From NCBI RefSeq assembly GCF_049844995.1, contig NZ_JBNCMC010000002.1, positions 310,001 through 374,000 of the forward strand: DNA of 64,000 nucleotides, written 5' to 3'. Positions 24,141-36,343 of the stretch are shown here, one piece after another. Within the stretch, counting starts at the first letter, position 1. Every line of letters begins with the position of its first letter. Under the pieces are notes generated by a model. The model was given only the letters and a program-made list of their open reading frames with translations, searched no databases and was not told the DNA's origin. The stretch comes from Luteimicrobium sp049844995. GTDB taxonomy: Bacteria; Actinomycetota; Actinomycetes; Actinomycetales; Cellulomonadaceae. A program made the translations under genes and the position numbers.

Positions 24141-26284
24141 ACGATCTCCTTCGGGTCGAGCTGGACACGGACGTCGCCGCCCTCGCGACGGGCGGAGCGC
24201 ACCGACAGCGAGGCGGCGAGCTGGCGCGCGAGCTCGCGCCCCTGCTCCCACGGCACCCGGACCAGCATGCGGACGGGCTCACCGCCTGGGAGGACGAGGG
24301 TGCCGCCCTCCGCGGCACGGCCGGTGCGGCCCGCACCGGGGTCGAGCGTCACGGGGCCGAGCACGGCGTCGCCCGTCGCGAGCGGCACGCGCCCGACGAC
24401 GGCGGACACGGCCGTCCGCTCACCCTCGACGGACGCCATGCGCACCGCGGGCGGCAGCGCGAGCTCGGTGACCTCGTCGAGCTCGCGGGCGGCCAGCCCG
24501 ACCGGGTCCCAGCGCACTAGCGCCCCGGTCGGCGCGGGCGCCGCGTCGCCGACGAGCAGGACGGTCCCGCCGTCCGGCGCCGACCGGACCAGGGCCGCGG
24601 CGGCGAGCCACCGAGCGAGCGCGTCCTGCGCGACCCCCAGGCCGCGGCCCGCGGTGCTCGCCGCCGCGTCGAGCAGCAGGGCGCACGCGTAACCGCCCGG
24701 CGCGACCGGCTCGGCGCCCGGCGTGGACACGACGATCGCGCGTCGCGCGGGGACGGTGTCGAGGACGCCCGTCGCGGCCCCCGAGACGCGGACGGTCACG
24801 CCCGGGAACGCGCGGCCGAGCTCCTCGGCGGTGCGGCCCGAGCCGACCGACGTCGCGCGCAGACCGTGCGCGCCGCACTCGGCGCACGTCCAGTCCGCCG
24901 CAAGACGGCCGCACCAGCGGCACTGCGGGTCCGAGCGCGCGCCGGCGAGCCCCAGCGGCCCGTGGCACGTGGCGCAGCGCGCCGGCGTCCGGCACCGCGT
25001 GCACGCGACCACCGGGACGTAGCCGGCGCGCGGCACCTGGACGAGGACGGGCCCCTCCTCGAGCGCGCGGCGCACCGCCTGGAGGGCCGGGGCGGGCAGG
25101 CGCGCCGCCGCGCCCGCGCCCTCCTTCGCGAGCTCGACCGATGTGAGCGCCCGCACCCGAGGGGTCCGCTCGCGCACCACCGGGCGCGGGGACACGACGT
25201 CCTTGGCCCACCCCCGCGCGACCAGCGCCTGCGTCGCGGTGGTGCGGGCGTGCGACCCGACGACGAACGCGCACCGCTCGAGCTCGGCGCGCAGCGCCAG
25301 GACCTCCCGCGTGTGCGGGTAGGGGGCCCGCGGCTCGGCGTGCGTGTCGGCGGTGTCGTCCCAGCACACGACGAGCCCCAGGTCTGCCACGGGGGCGAAC
25401 GACGCCGCCCGCGTGCCGATCGCGACCCGCACGTCGCCCCGCAGCACCGCGAGGAACTGGGCGTAGCGCGCGGAGGGCCCGTCGTCGGCGGTCAGGTGCG
25501 CGACCCGCCCCCCGCTCGCGGGCACCCACGGCGCCAGCCCGCGCACCTCGAGGGCGCGGGACAGACGGGCGACGTCCCGTGCGTCGGGCACGACGACGAG
25601 CGCGCCCCGGCCGGCCGCGACGACCACGCGGACCGCCTCCGCGATCGCCGCGGCCCAGTGCGCGCCCGTGTCGACGAGCGGGTCGGGTCCGGGCAGCACG
25701 GTCCACGCGGCACGCGGCGCCGCGCCCGCGGCGAGGTGCCGGAGCAGCGCGACCCCGCCGCGGTACGCCCGCCACTCCCCCGGCGGCGCAGTCAGCGGGG
25801 GAAGGTCCGCGGGGGCGGCGTCCGCATGTGAGGCCTGCTCGGTCCGGGCGTGCCGGGGCGGGACCGCGAGCCGCAGGACGTCCGCGAGCGTGCCCGCGTA
25901 CCGGTCGGCGACGGCGCGGGCCAGCCGGAGCACAGGCGGCGTGAGCACGGGCTCGGACGAGACGACGCGCCGCAACGGGACGAGGCGGTCGCCGTGCTCG
26001 GACGACGCCTCGCGCGCGACGACGAACCCGCCCACGTCCTGCGCGCCGAACCTGACCTTGACCCGGACGCCCGGCCGGGCCGTGTCCTCCACGTCCGCGG
26101 GGACGGCGTAGTCGAAGGTGCGGTCCAGGTGCGCGGGCGGCAGCTCCAGCGCCACGCGCGCGACCGGGAGGTCGTCGGCGAGCGGGACCCCGCCCTCGGC
26201 GACGCGCCGGCGCCTCGCCCCGCGGGGGGCGCCGGCCGACTCGAGGCCCGGCAGCGCGAGCTGCTCGACCGGTTGTGCTCCCAT
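24137..26284 (-). CDS. priA: Probable primosomal protein N', actinobacterial PriA without ATPase motifs
   Basis: The 715-residue protein has the PriA 3'-end-binding domain at its start (LDRTFDYAVPADVEDTARPG) and the zinc domain CTRCRTPARCATCHGPL, CRWCG, CAECG. Where E. coli PriA has the Walker A motif, no GxxxxGKT/S is seen, and no DEAH box was found. Actinobacterial PriA proteins are known to lack these, so it probably loads replication proteins without unwinding DNA. ATG 26284 gives the usual start; GTG 26311 is also in frame. metK precedes it by 93 bp. Confidence 0.9.
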   Translation of the reverse strand: MGAQPVEQLALPGLESAGAPRGARRRRVAEGGVPLADDLPVARVALELPPAHLDRTFDYAVPADVEDTARPGVRVKVRFGAQDVGGFVVAREASSEHGDRLVPLRRVVSSEPVLTPPVLRLARAVADRYAGTLADVLRLAVPPRHARTEQASHADAAPADLPPLTAPPGEWRAYRGGVALLRHLAAGAAPRAAWTVLPGPDPLVDTGAHWAAAIAEAVRVVVAAGRGALVVVPDARDVARLSRALEVRGLAPWVPASGGRVAHLTADDGPSARYAQFLAVLRGDVRVAIGTRAASFAPVADLGLVVCWDDTADTHAEPRAPYPHTREVLALRAELERCAFVVGSHARTTATQALVARGWAKDVVSPRPVVRERTPRVRALTSVELAKEGAGAAARLPAPALQAVRRALEEGPVLVQVPRAGYVPVVACTRCRTPARCATCHGPLGLAGARSDPQCRWCGRLAADWTCAECGAHGLRATSVGSGRTAEELGRAFPGVTVRVSGAATGVLDTVPARRAIVVSTPGAEPVAPGGYACALLLDAAASTAGRGLGVAQDALARWLAAAALVRSAPDGGTVLLVGDAAPAPTGALVRWDPVGLAARELDEVTELALPPAVRMASVEGERTAVSAVVGRVPLATGDAVLGPVTLDPGAGRTGRAAEGGTLVLPGGEPVRMLVRVPWEQGRELARQLAASLSVRSARREGGDVRVQLDPKEIV

Positions 26285-26377
26285 GCCCCTATCCCAGCAC
26301 GTCGCACCCACCCCGCGGCACGCCGTGCACAGGCGGGACAGGGTGGCGCAGGCCCGGACGACGAGCGGGACGGCGGG

Positions 26378-27607
26378 TCAGACGGCGGCGCGCAGCGCGT
26401 CGACGCGGTCCGTGCGCTCCCACGTCAGGCCCTCGAGCTCGCGCCCGAAGTGCCCGTACGCGGCCGTCCGGCGGTAGATCGGGCGCAGCAGGTCGAGCTC
26501 GGCGATGATCGCCGCGGGTCGCAGGTCGAAGACCGCGCGGATCGCCGCCTGGATGCGGTCGACCGGAACCGTCTCGGTGCCGAACGTCTCGACGTACAGG
26601 CCGACCGGGCGCGCGCGCCCGATCGCGTACGCGACCTGGACCTCGCACCGGCGGGCCAGCCCGGCGGCCACGACGTTCTTCGCGACCCAGCGCATCGCGT
26701 AGGCCGCGGAGCGGTCGACCTTCGACGGGTCCTTGCCCGAGAACGCGCCGCCGCCGTGGCGGGCCATCCCGCCGTAGGTGTCGACGATGATCTTGCGGCC
26801 CGTCAGGCCCGCGTCCCCCTTGGGGCCGCCGATCTCGAACTTGCCCGTCGGGTTCACGAACACCTGGCGCGGGCTGCCGAGGCTCACGCCGTCCGGCAGC
26901 TCCAGGGCCGCCAGGACCGGGTCGACCACGCTCTCGCGAACCTGGGCGCGCAGCTCCTCCTGGAGCGTCTTCTCGTCGTGCTGCGCGGAGACGACCACGG
27001 TCTCGATCCCGACGGGCCGGTCGCCGTCGTACGCGATCGTCACCTGCGTCTTGCCGTCCGGCCGCAGCCCCGGGAGGGTGCCGTCCTTGCGGACCGCCGC
27101 GAGGCGCTCCGCGAGCCGGTGGGCGAGGAAGACCGGCAGCGGCATGAGGGTCGCGGTGTCGTCGCACGCGTAGCCGAACATCAGGCCCTGGTCGCCCGCG
27201 CCCTGCGCGTCCAGCGGGTCCCGGACGATCGACGGCCCCGACGAGTCGTCGCGCTCCTCCTCGGACTTGTCCACGCCCTGCGCGATGTCGGGCGACTGCT
27301 GGCCGATCGACACGGAGACGCCGCACGAGTCGCCGTCGAACCCGATCTCCGACGACGTGTAGCCGATGGAGTTGACGACCTCACGGACGATCTGGGGGAT
27401 CTCGACGTACGCCGTCGTGGTGACCTCGCCCGCGACGTGCACGAGGCCCGTCGTCACGAGCGTCTCGACCGCGACCCGAGCGGACGGGTCCTGCGCGAGC
27501 ATCGCGTCGAGGATCGCGTCGGAGATCTGGTCGCAGACCTTGTCCGGGTGTCCTTCCGTCACCGACTCGGAGGTGAACAGGCGCATGCCGGACAGGTCGC
27601 TGGTCAT
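26378..27607 (-). CDS. metK: S-adenosylmethionine synthetase
   Basis: The 409-residue enzyme makes SAM from methionine and ATP. RLFTSESVTEGHPDKVCDQI, GDQGLMFGYACDD, the phosphate-binding GGPKGDAGLTGRKIIVDTYG and KDPSKVDRSAAYA are all conserved. ATG 27607 lies 7 nt after TACGCT (minus strand of 27615-27620), which suggests a leaderless mRNA. Its neighbours priA and coaBC match the M. tuberculosis order. Confidence 0.97.
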   Translation of the reverse strand: MTSDLSGMRLFTSESVTEGHPDKVCDQISDAILDAMLAQDPSARVAVETLVTTGLVHVAGEVTTTAYVEIPQIVREVVNSIGYTSSEIGFDGDSCGVSVSIGQQSPDIAQGVDKSEEERDDSSGPSIVRDPLDAQGAGDQGLMFGYACDDTATLMPLPVFLAHRLAERLAAVRKDGTLPGLRPDGKTQVTIAYDGDRPVGIETVVVSAQHDEKTLQEELRAQVRESVVDPVLAALELPDGVSLGSPRQVFVNPTGKFEIGGPKGDAGLTGRKIIVDTYGGMARHGGGAFSGKDPSKVDRSAAYAMRWVAKNVVAAGLARRCEVQVAYAIGRARPVGLYVETFGTETVPVDRIQAAIRAVFDLRPAAIIAELDLLRPIYRRTAAYGHFGRELEGLTWERTDRVDALRAAV

Positions 27608-27725
27608 GCGCGTCAGCGTACAGGCGGACCGCCCGTCGCCCTAGGGATGTCCACGGGTGAGTCCGACCCGCGAGACGACCGCCCTCACGGGTGCGGGCGA
27701 CGGCGCCCGGCGCCACGATGGAGCG

Positions 27726-28370
27726 ATGACGACACTCACCGGGAAGCAGGTCGACGACGCCGCGCTGGCGGGCTGGGCGAACCTGGGCGGCGTCCTCGTG
27801 ACGCGCTTCGCGACCCCCGACTTCGCCACGGGTCTCGAGCTGGTCGACGCGATCGGGGCGCTCGCCGACGAGGCGAACCACCACCCCGACGTCGACCTGC
27901 GCTACACGCGCGTCGACGTCGCCCTTACGAGCCACGACGCCGGCGGGCTCACCGCGCGCGACGTCGACCTGGCACGCAAGGTGACCGAGGCGGCCGCGGT
28001 CCGTGACCTCACCCCCGACGACACGGGTGTGTCCCGGGTCGAGCTCGCGCTCGACTCCCCGGACCACGCCCGCGTCCTGCCGTTCTGGCAGGCGTTCCTC
28101 GGCTACCAGCGCGCCGAGGGTCTCGACGACGAGCTGCGTGACCCCGCAGGCGCCCAACCGATGGTCTGGTTCCAGGCCTCGGGATCGGACGAGCCGCGCC
28201 AGCGCTGGCACCTCGACGTCTGGGTGCCGCCCTCGCAGGTCCAGCCCCGGATCGACGCCGCGCTCGCGGCCGGAGGGACGGTGGACGACGGCGCCGCGCC
28301 GGCGTTCTGGGTGCTCACCGACCCGGAGGGCAACCGGTCCTGCCTGTGCACCTGGCAGCAGCGCGACTGA
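27726..28370 (+). CDS. Pterin-4a-carbinolamine dehydratase / VOC fusion protein
   Basis: The 214-residue protein joins two small domains. Residues 1-95 look like 4a-hydroxytetrahydrobiopterin dehydratase (GVLVTRFATPDFATGLELVD, ANHHPDVDLRYTRVDVALTS, with the two catalytic histidines). Residues about 100-214 look like a VOC/glyoxalase domain (VSRVELALDSPDHARVLPFW, WHLDVWVPPSQVQ, FWVLTDPEGNRSCLCTW). Similar fusions occur in actinobacteria, where no pterin-dependent hydroxylase need be present, so the substrate is open. It stands alone, divergent from metK. Confidence 0.85.
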   Translation: MTTLTGKQVDDAALAGWANLGGVLVTRFATPDFATGLELVDAIGALADEANHHPDVDLRYTRVDVALTSHDAGGLTARDVDLARKVTEAAAVRDLTPDDTGVSRVELALDSPDHARVLPFWQAFLGYQRAEGLDDELRDPAGAQPMVWFQASGSDEPRQRWHLDVWVPPSQVQPRIDAALAAGGTVDDGAAPAFWVLTDPEGNRSCLCTWQQRD

Positions 28371-28399
28371 GCCGCGCCGCGGTGCCGTACCTCTCGGCC

Positions 28400-28494
28400 G
28401 GTCGGGCGGTTCGAGGGCGTGGCGCCCTTGACGCCGGCATCACCCAGCAGACTGCCGGCTCCCCGCACGCCGCGCCGGCCTCCCGGGTTCGCCC
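28400..28494. repeat. Intergenic repeat, copy B
   Basis: The core 28400-28425 matches copy A (19095-19120) in 23 of 26 bases, and GCAGAC (28447), CTCCCCG (28459) and GTTCGCCC (28487) follow in the same order. It lies 30 bp after the plus-strand fusion gene and before the convergent coaBC end. The remainder of the 188-bp gap shows no gene. Confidence 0.5.
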
Positions 28495-28558
28495 GCCAGG
28501 GTCGCGCACGACGACGGCGCGAGCCCGGGCGGCTGTGCTGACAGGCGAACGAGAAGGG

Positions 28559-29764
28559 TCAACCGAGCAGCTTGACGACGGCGTCCCACACGACGTCGGC
28601 CACGCGCTCCTTGGGGCCGGCCGCGGTCTCGACGACCTCGCCGGAGGCGTCGACGATCGTCACGTCGTTCTCGTCCGTCCCGAAGGCCTTCCCGGCCCCG
28701 ACGGCGTTCACCACGACGAGGTCGGCGCCCTTGCGGCGTGCCTTCGCGCGGCCGTGGAACAGGACGTCGCCGGTCGCGTCGCCGGTCTCGGCGGCGAAGC
28801 CGACGACGACCTGGCCCGGGCGTAGCCGGTCGGTCGCCAGCTCCCGGAGGATGTCGGGGTTCTCGACGAGCTCGATGGGCGCCGGCGGCTCGCCCGGCAC
28901 CTTCTTGATCTTCGCGTCGGGCACGTGGACGGGACGGAAGTCAGCCACCGCGGCGGCCATGACGACGGCGTCCGCCTCACGCGCGGCGGCTCGGACGGCG
29001 TCGCGCAGCTCGGCCGTGGACACGACGGGGACGAACGTCCCGACGCCTGTCGGCGTCTGCGCGAGGTTCGCTCCGACGAGCACCACGTCGGCGCCGCGGG
29101 CCACGGCCGCACGGGCGAGGGCGACGCCCTGCTTGCCGCTCGAGGAGTTCCCGATGAAGCGCACCGGGTCGATGGCCTCGCGCGTGCCCCCGGCCGAGAC
29201 GACGACGCGGCGGCCGGCGAGGTCCCGGGGCGTCGTCCCGCGACCGGCCACGTCGAGCGCGACGCGCGCGATCTCCTCGGGCTCGGGCAGGCGTCCGGGG
29301 CCGCTGTCGGCGCCGGTGAGACGGCCCGACGCGGGCTCGATCACGTGCACGCCGCGCGCCCGCAGCGTCGCGACGTTCGCGACCGTGGCGGGGTGCTCCC
29401 ACATCTCGGTGTGCATCGCGGGCGCCATCACGACGGGCGCCCGGGTCACGAGCAGCGTCGCCGTCAGCAGGTCGTCCGCCTGTCCCGTGGCCGCGCGTGC
29501 GAGGAGGTCCGCTGTCGCGGGCGCGACGACCACGAGGTCGGCCGACTGCCCGAGGGCGACGTGCGCGACCCCGGGGACGTCGTCGAACACGTCGGTGCTC
29601 ACGGGCTCGCCCGACAGCGCCTCCCACGTGGGCGCGCCGACGAAGCGGAGCGCCGCCGCGGTGGGGATCACGCGGACGGCGTGCCCCGCCTCGCGAAGCA
29701 GGCGCAGCAGCAGGACCGCCTTGTAGGCGGCGACCCCGCCCGCTACCCCGAGGACGACGCGCAT
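28559..29764 (-). CDS. coaBC: Bifunctional phosphopantothenoylcysteine decarboxylase/synthetase
   Basis: The 401-residue enzyme carries out two steps of coenzyme A synthesis. The CoaC half starts VVLGVAGGVAAYKAVLLLRL and has VVVAPATADLLARAA and the substrate-recognition motif APAMHTEMW. The CoaB half has VVVSAGGTREAIDPVRFIGN, SSGKQG, VMAAAVADFRP and the lysine motif DAKIKK. It follows rpoZ by 30 bp on the same strand, as in M. tuberculosis. Confidence 0.96.
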   Translation of the reverse strand: MRVVLGVAGGVAAYKAVLLLRLLREAGHAVRVIPTAAALRFVGAPTWEALSGEPVSTDVFDDVPGVAHVALGQSADLVVVAPATADLLARAATGQADDLLTATLLVTRAPVVMAPAMHTEMWEHPATVANVATLRARGVHVIEPASGRLTGADSGPGRLPEPEEIARVALDVAGRGTTPRDLAGRRVVVSAGGTREAIDPVRFIGNSSSGKQGVALARAAVARGADVVLVGANLAQTPTGVGTFVPVVSTAELRDAVRAAAREADAVVMAAAVADFRPVHVPDAKIKKVPGEPPAPIELVENPDILRELATDRLRPGQVVVGFAAETGDATGDVLFHGRAKARRKGADLVVVNAVGAGKAFGTDENDVTIVDASGEVVETAAGPKERVADVVWDAVVKLLG

Positions 29765-29794
29765 GTCAGCAGGCCCGGACCGGCTCGGCCGGTC

Positions 29795-30100
29795 TCAGAG
29801 CTGAGGCGGCGACGCGGTGTCCGCGTCCTCGCCCTCGACGACCTCGCGCTCCGTCATCGTGAGCAGGCCGGCGTTGATCTCGCGCAGCGCGATCGACAGC
29901 GGCTTCTCCTGCGGGCGCGTCTCGACGAGCGGGCCGACGTTCTCGAGCAGGCCCTCGTTGAGCTGGGCGTAGTACGAGTTGATCTGGCGGGCGCGGCGCG
30001 AGCCGTAGATGACGAGCGCGTACTTCGAGTCCGCGCGGTCGAGCAGGTCGTCGATCGGCGGGTCGGTGATGCCCTCGGGCTGGGCGACGGTTCCGGACAC
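29795..30100 (-). CDS. rpoZ: RNA polymerase omega subunit
   Basis: The 101-residue protein helps assemble and stabilise RNA polymerase. GITDPPIDDLLDRADSKYAL, VIYGSRRARQINSYYAQL and PLSIALREINAGLL are family blocks. It lies between gmk and coaBC, as in other actinobacteria, and has a GGAG ribosome site before ATG 30100. Confidence 0.96.
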   Translation of the reverse strand: MSGTVAQPEGITDPPIDDLLDRADSKYALVIYGSRRARQINSYYAQLNEGLLENVGPLVETRPQEKPLSIALREINAGLLTMTEREVVEGEDADTASPPQL

Positions 30101-30185
30101 GGAAGCTCCAGTTCACAGTGGGGAGAAGGGGATCCGACACCCATTCTACGGGGTCGGGGGCGGGCGCGGCCCGCACCGGCCGCCG

Positions 30186-30782
30186 TCAGGCGGTGACGGC
30201 CCCGGCGGACCGGCCCAGGCCGTGCGGCGCCAGGCCCATCACGGTGACCAGCTCGTCGGTGGCGCGGTGGACCTCGTCGTTGACGATCGTGTGGTCGAAC
30301 TCGGGCTCCGCGGCGAGCTCCACGCGGGCCGTCCGCAGCCGGCGCTCGCGCTCCTCCGCGTCCTCCGTCCCCCGCCCCACGAGGCGGCGGACCAGCTCGT
30401 CCCAGCTCGGCGGCGCGAGGAACACGAACCGCGCGTCAGGCATGGACTCCCGGACCTGCCGCGCGCCCTGGAGGTCGATCTCGAGGAGCACCGGGCGCCC
30501 GTCGGCGAGGCGCTCGAGGACCGGCCTGCGCGGTGTCCCGTAGCGGTGCCTGCCGTGGACCACGGCCCACTCGAGCAGCTCGCCGTCGGCGGCCATCCGG
30601 TCGAACTGCTCCTCGGTGAGGAACACGTAGTGCACGCCGTCGATCTCGCCCGGGCGCGGCGGCCGGGTGGTGGCCGACACCGAGAGCCAGATCTCGGGGT
30701 AGCGGGCGCGCACGTCCGCCGAGACGGTGCCCTTGCCGACGGCCGTCGGACCTGCGAGGACGGTGAGCCGGGCGCGGGCCAC
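30186..30782 (-). CDS. gmk: Guanylate kinase
   Basis: The 198-residue enzyme phosphorylates GMP to GDP. The P-loop reads GPTAVGKGT near residue 11; the GMP-binding parts are SATTRPPRPGEIDGVHYVFL, EWAVVHGRHRYGTP and LLEIDLQGARQV. GTG 30782 is the only reasonable start near the mihF end, 24 bp upstream. Confidence 0.96.
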   Translation of the reverse strand: MARARLTVLAGPTAVGKGTVSADVRARYPEIWLSVSATTRPPRPGEIDGVHYVFLTEEQFDRMAADGELLEWAVVHGRHRYGTPRRPVLERLADGRPVLLEIDLQGARQVRESMPDARFVFLAPPSWDELVRRLVGRGTEDAEERERRLRTARVELAAEPEFDHTIVNDEVHRATDELVTVMGLAPHGLGRSAGAVTA

Positions 30783-30806
30783 GGCGGGGTCGGTGCGTGT
30801 GATCGT

Positions 30807-31127
30807 TCAGCCCTTCGAGTCGAACCTCTCGATCAGGGCCTTCGCCTGGTGCGGGCCGAGCCCACGGACACGGCGAGTCTCGGCGATCCCGATCTCCTCC
30901 ATGATCGCACGCGCCTTGACCTTGCCGACGCCGGGCAGGGACTCCAGCAGGGCGACGACCTTGAGCTTGCCGATCACGTCGTCGGTCTGGCCCTGCTCGA
31001 TCACCTCCGACAGCGAGCCCTGCGAGTACTTGAGCCGGTTCTTCACCTCGGCGCGGGCGCGCCTGGCCGCTGCGGCCTTCTCGAGCGCGGCGGCGCGCTG
31101 TTCTGGGGTGAGGTTCGGGAGTGCCAC
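30807..31127 (-). CDS. mihF: Actinobacterial integration host factor
   Basis: The 106-residue protein binds and bends DNA; it is not related to E. coli IHF. LPNLTPEQRAAALEKAAAAR, VKNRLKYSQGSLSEVIEQG and the helix-two-turn-helix LESLPGVGKVKARAIMEEIG match mIHF. It is essential in mycobacteria. The in-frame extension to 31193 is rejected because GTG 31127 has GAAGGG 9 nt upstream and begins exactly with the family N-terminus. A good promoter lies upstream, so mihF heads the gmk-rpoZ-coaBC set. Confidence 0.95.
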   Translation of the reverse strand: MALPNLTPEQRAAALEKAAAARRARAEVKNRLKYSQGSLSEVIEQGQTDDVIGKLKVVALLESLPGVGKVKARAIMEEIGIAETRRVRGLGPHQAKALIERFDSKG

Positions 31128-31178
31128 GGTGGTCGCCCTTCGAGTGGTGGGGATGCCGGACGGCAACTGCTCCCCTCG

Positions 31179-31207
31179 AACGTAGCGAGGCACCGGGGCC
31201 CGTGCAA
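31179..31207 (-). promoter_or_regulatory. Promoter of the mihF-gmk-rpoZ-coaBC genes
   Basis: On the minus strand TTGCAC (31207-31202) and TACGTT (31184-31179) are 17 bp apart. Transcription would start near 31172, giving a leader of about 45 nt before mihF. Confidence 0.65.
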
Positions 31208-31262
31208 TCGATCCACGCCGGACACGCGCAACGCACAGGTGATCCCTGACCTGCTCCGACGG

Positions 31263-32072
31263 TCAGACGAACCGTCCGACGAGCGCGTCCCGGTCGGCCG
31301 ACGACAGCCCGCAGGCGGCGACGTACGCGTCCACGCTGCCGTGCTCGCGCGCCGCGAGCTCCCACGCGGAGAGCAGGTAGTCGTCCTCCACGGAGACGAA
31401 CGGCTCGGCCGCGTCCGCCGTCAGGCCGGGCACCGGCGGGATCCGCGCGAGCATCGTGGCGGCGGACTGCGCGCTGAGGAGGTACTCGGCGAGCCGCGCG
31501 TCGTCGTCGACGCCGCACAGGTACTGGACGAGGGCGACGAGCCACCCGGTCCGGTCCTTGCCGGCCGAGCAGTGCACCACCGAGGCGCCGTCGGCGCGGG
31601 CCAGGTCGGTGAGGGCGCGGCCGACGGCGGAGCGGACGGCGGCGTCGGTGACGAACGACGCGTACACGGCACGCATCATGGCGCGCGCGACGTCGGCGGG
31701 CCGGTCGGCCTCGAGAAGCCGGGCGACGAGGGCCTGGGTGTCGGCGGTCGGCGACGTCGCGGCACCGCCGTCGCCGACCGGAGCGGGCTCGGCGCGGGAG
31801 GACGCGAGGGCGGCCGCCGGGTCCATGGCCCGGTGCAGGACGATGACGTCCGGCCCGACGGCGTCGGCGCCGTCCCGCTCGACCTCCGCCGTCCCGCGCA
31901 GGTCGAGCACGGTGGTGACGCCGAGGGACGCGAGCGTGGCGCGGCCGGCGTCGTCGAGTCCGGACAGGCTGGCGGTCCGCAGCAGCACGCCCTCGCGCAG
32001 CGGCTCGGTGCCGCCGCGCGGCGTCGCCCGGCCGCCGACGTCGCGCGCGTTCCACGTCCCGGAGATCTCCAT
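31263..32072 (-). CDS. Tyrosine/lipid phosphatase, MptpB-like family
   Basis: The 269-residue protein has the phosphatase P-loop HCSAGKDRTGW with Cys168 and Arg174 (C-x5-R). The start GTWNARDVGG (usual NFRDLGG) and LRTASLSGLDDAG, TTVLDLRG are typical of the Y_phosphatase3 group, which includes M. tuberculosis PtpB. The Lys and Asp within the loop fit that group's dual activity on phosphotyrosine and phosphoinositides. It sits alone between pyrF and mihF. Confidence 0.9.
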   Translation of the reverse strand: MEISGTWNARDVGGRATPRGGTEPLREGVLLRTASLSGLDDAGRATLASLGVTTVLDLRGTAEVERDGADAVGPDVIVLHRAMDPAAALASSRAEPAPVGDGGAATSPTADTQALVARLLEADRPADVARAMMRAVYASFVTDAAVRSAVGRALTDLARADGASVVHCSAGKDRTGWLVALVQYLCGVDDDARLAEYLLSAQSAATMLARIPPVPGLTADAAEPFVSVEDDYLLSAWELAAREHGSVDAYVAACGLSSADRDALVGRFV

Positions 32073-32129
32073 CGGGCCATCCTGGCAGGTCAGGGGCCCG
32101 AGGCGCGAGGTCTCCGGGACGTGGGCACG

Positions 32130-33001
32130 TCAGCCGCGGAGCGCGGCCCGCGCCTCGAGGACGGCCTCGTCGGCCGCGCGGCGCAGCGCCGCGGCGTCGG
32201 GGCCCGCACGCAGCACCCCGCGCGACGACGACGCGAGCACCTGGCGGCGCGCGTCGCCGAACACGGCGGCGAGCTCGGCTGCCCCGCCGCCCTGGGCCCC
32301 CACACCGGGCGCCAGCAGCGGGCCGTTGACGGCGGTGAGGTCCGTGCCCGTCCGCTCCGCGGCGTCGCCCACGGTGGCCCCGACGACGAGCCCGATCGAC
32401 CCCATCGGGTCGACGTCCGCGTTGAGCGCCGCCGCATGGCCGGCCATGGTGGCGGCCACGCTCGGGCCGCCCGGCCGGCCCTCCGGCGTCAGGGTCCGCG
32501 CGTGCTGCACCTCGTGACCCTCCTTGTTGGAGGTCAGGCACAGCACGAACAGGCCGCGTCCCGACGAGAGCGCCAGGTCGACCGCGGGCGTGAGCGAGCC
32601 GAAGCCGAGGTACGGCGAGACCGTCAGCGCGTCGCCCGCGAGCGGCGAGCCGTCCCGGAGGAACGCCTCCGCGTAGGCGTCCATGGTCGAGCCGATGTCC
32701 CCACGCTTCGCGTCCACGACGACGAGGGTCCCGGCAGCCCGGGCCGCCGCGATCACGTCCTCGAGCGCCGCGACCCCGCGCGAGCCGTGGCGCTCGAAGA
32801 ACGCGGCCTGCGGCTTGACGGCCGCCACGCGTCCTCCGACCGCCTCCACGACCCGGAGGCCGAACTCGCGCACCCCGGCCGCGTCGTCGGGCAGCCCCCA
32901 CGCCTCGAGCAGGCTCGCGTGCGGATCGATCCCCACGCACAGCGGGCCGTGGTCGTCCATGGCCGCGGCGAGCCGCGCGCCGAAGGACGGCTGCCGCGCG
33001 C

Positions 33002-33005
<4 letters not shown>
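32130..33005 (-). CDS. pyrF: Orotidine 5'-phosphate decarboxylase, type 2
   Basis: The 291-residue enzyme makes UMP, the last step of pyrimidine synthesis. FGARLAAAMDDHGPLCVGID, VKPQAAFFERHG and the catalytic VVDAKRGDIGSTMDAYAEA identify the mycobacterial-type form. GTG 33005 overlaps the carB stop codon as GTGA. It closes the pyr operon. Confidence 0.95.
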
Positions 33006-36340
<3,335 letters not shown>

Positions 36341-36343
36341 GGG

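Noticed and set aside
31128..31193. Longer mihF start at 31193.
   Set aside because: The mapped promoter -10 box at 31184-31179 lies within it, and GTG 31127 gives the conserved N-terminus.
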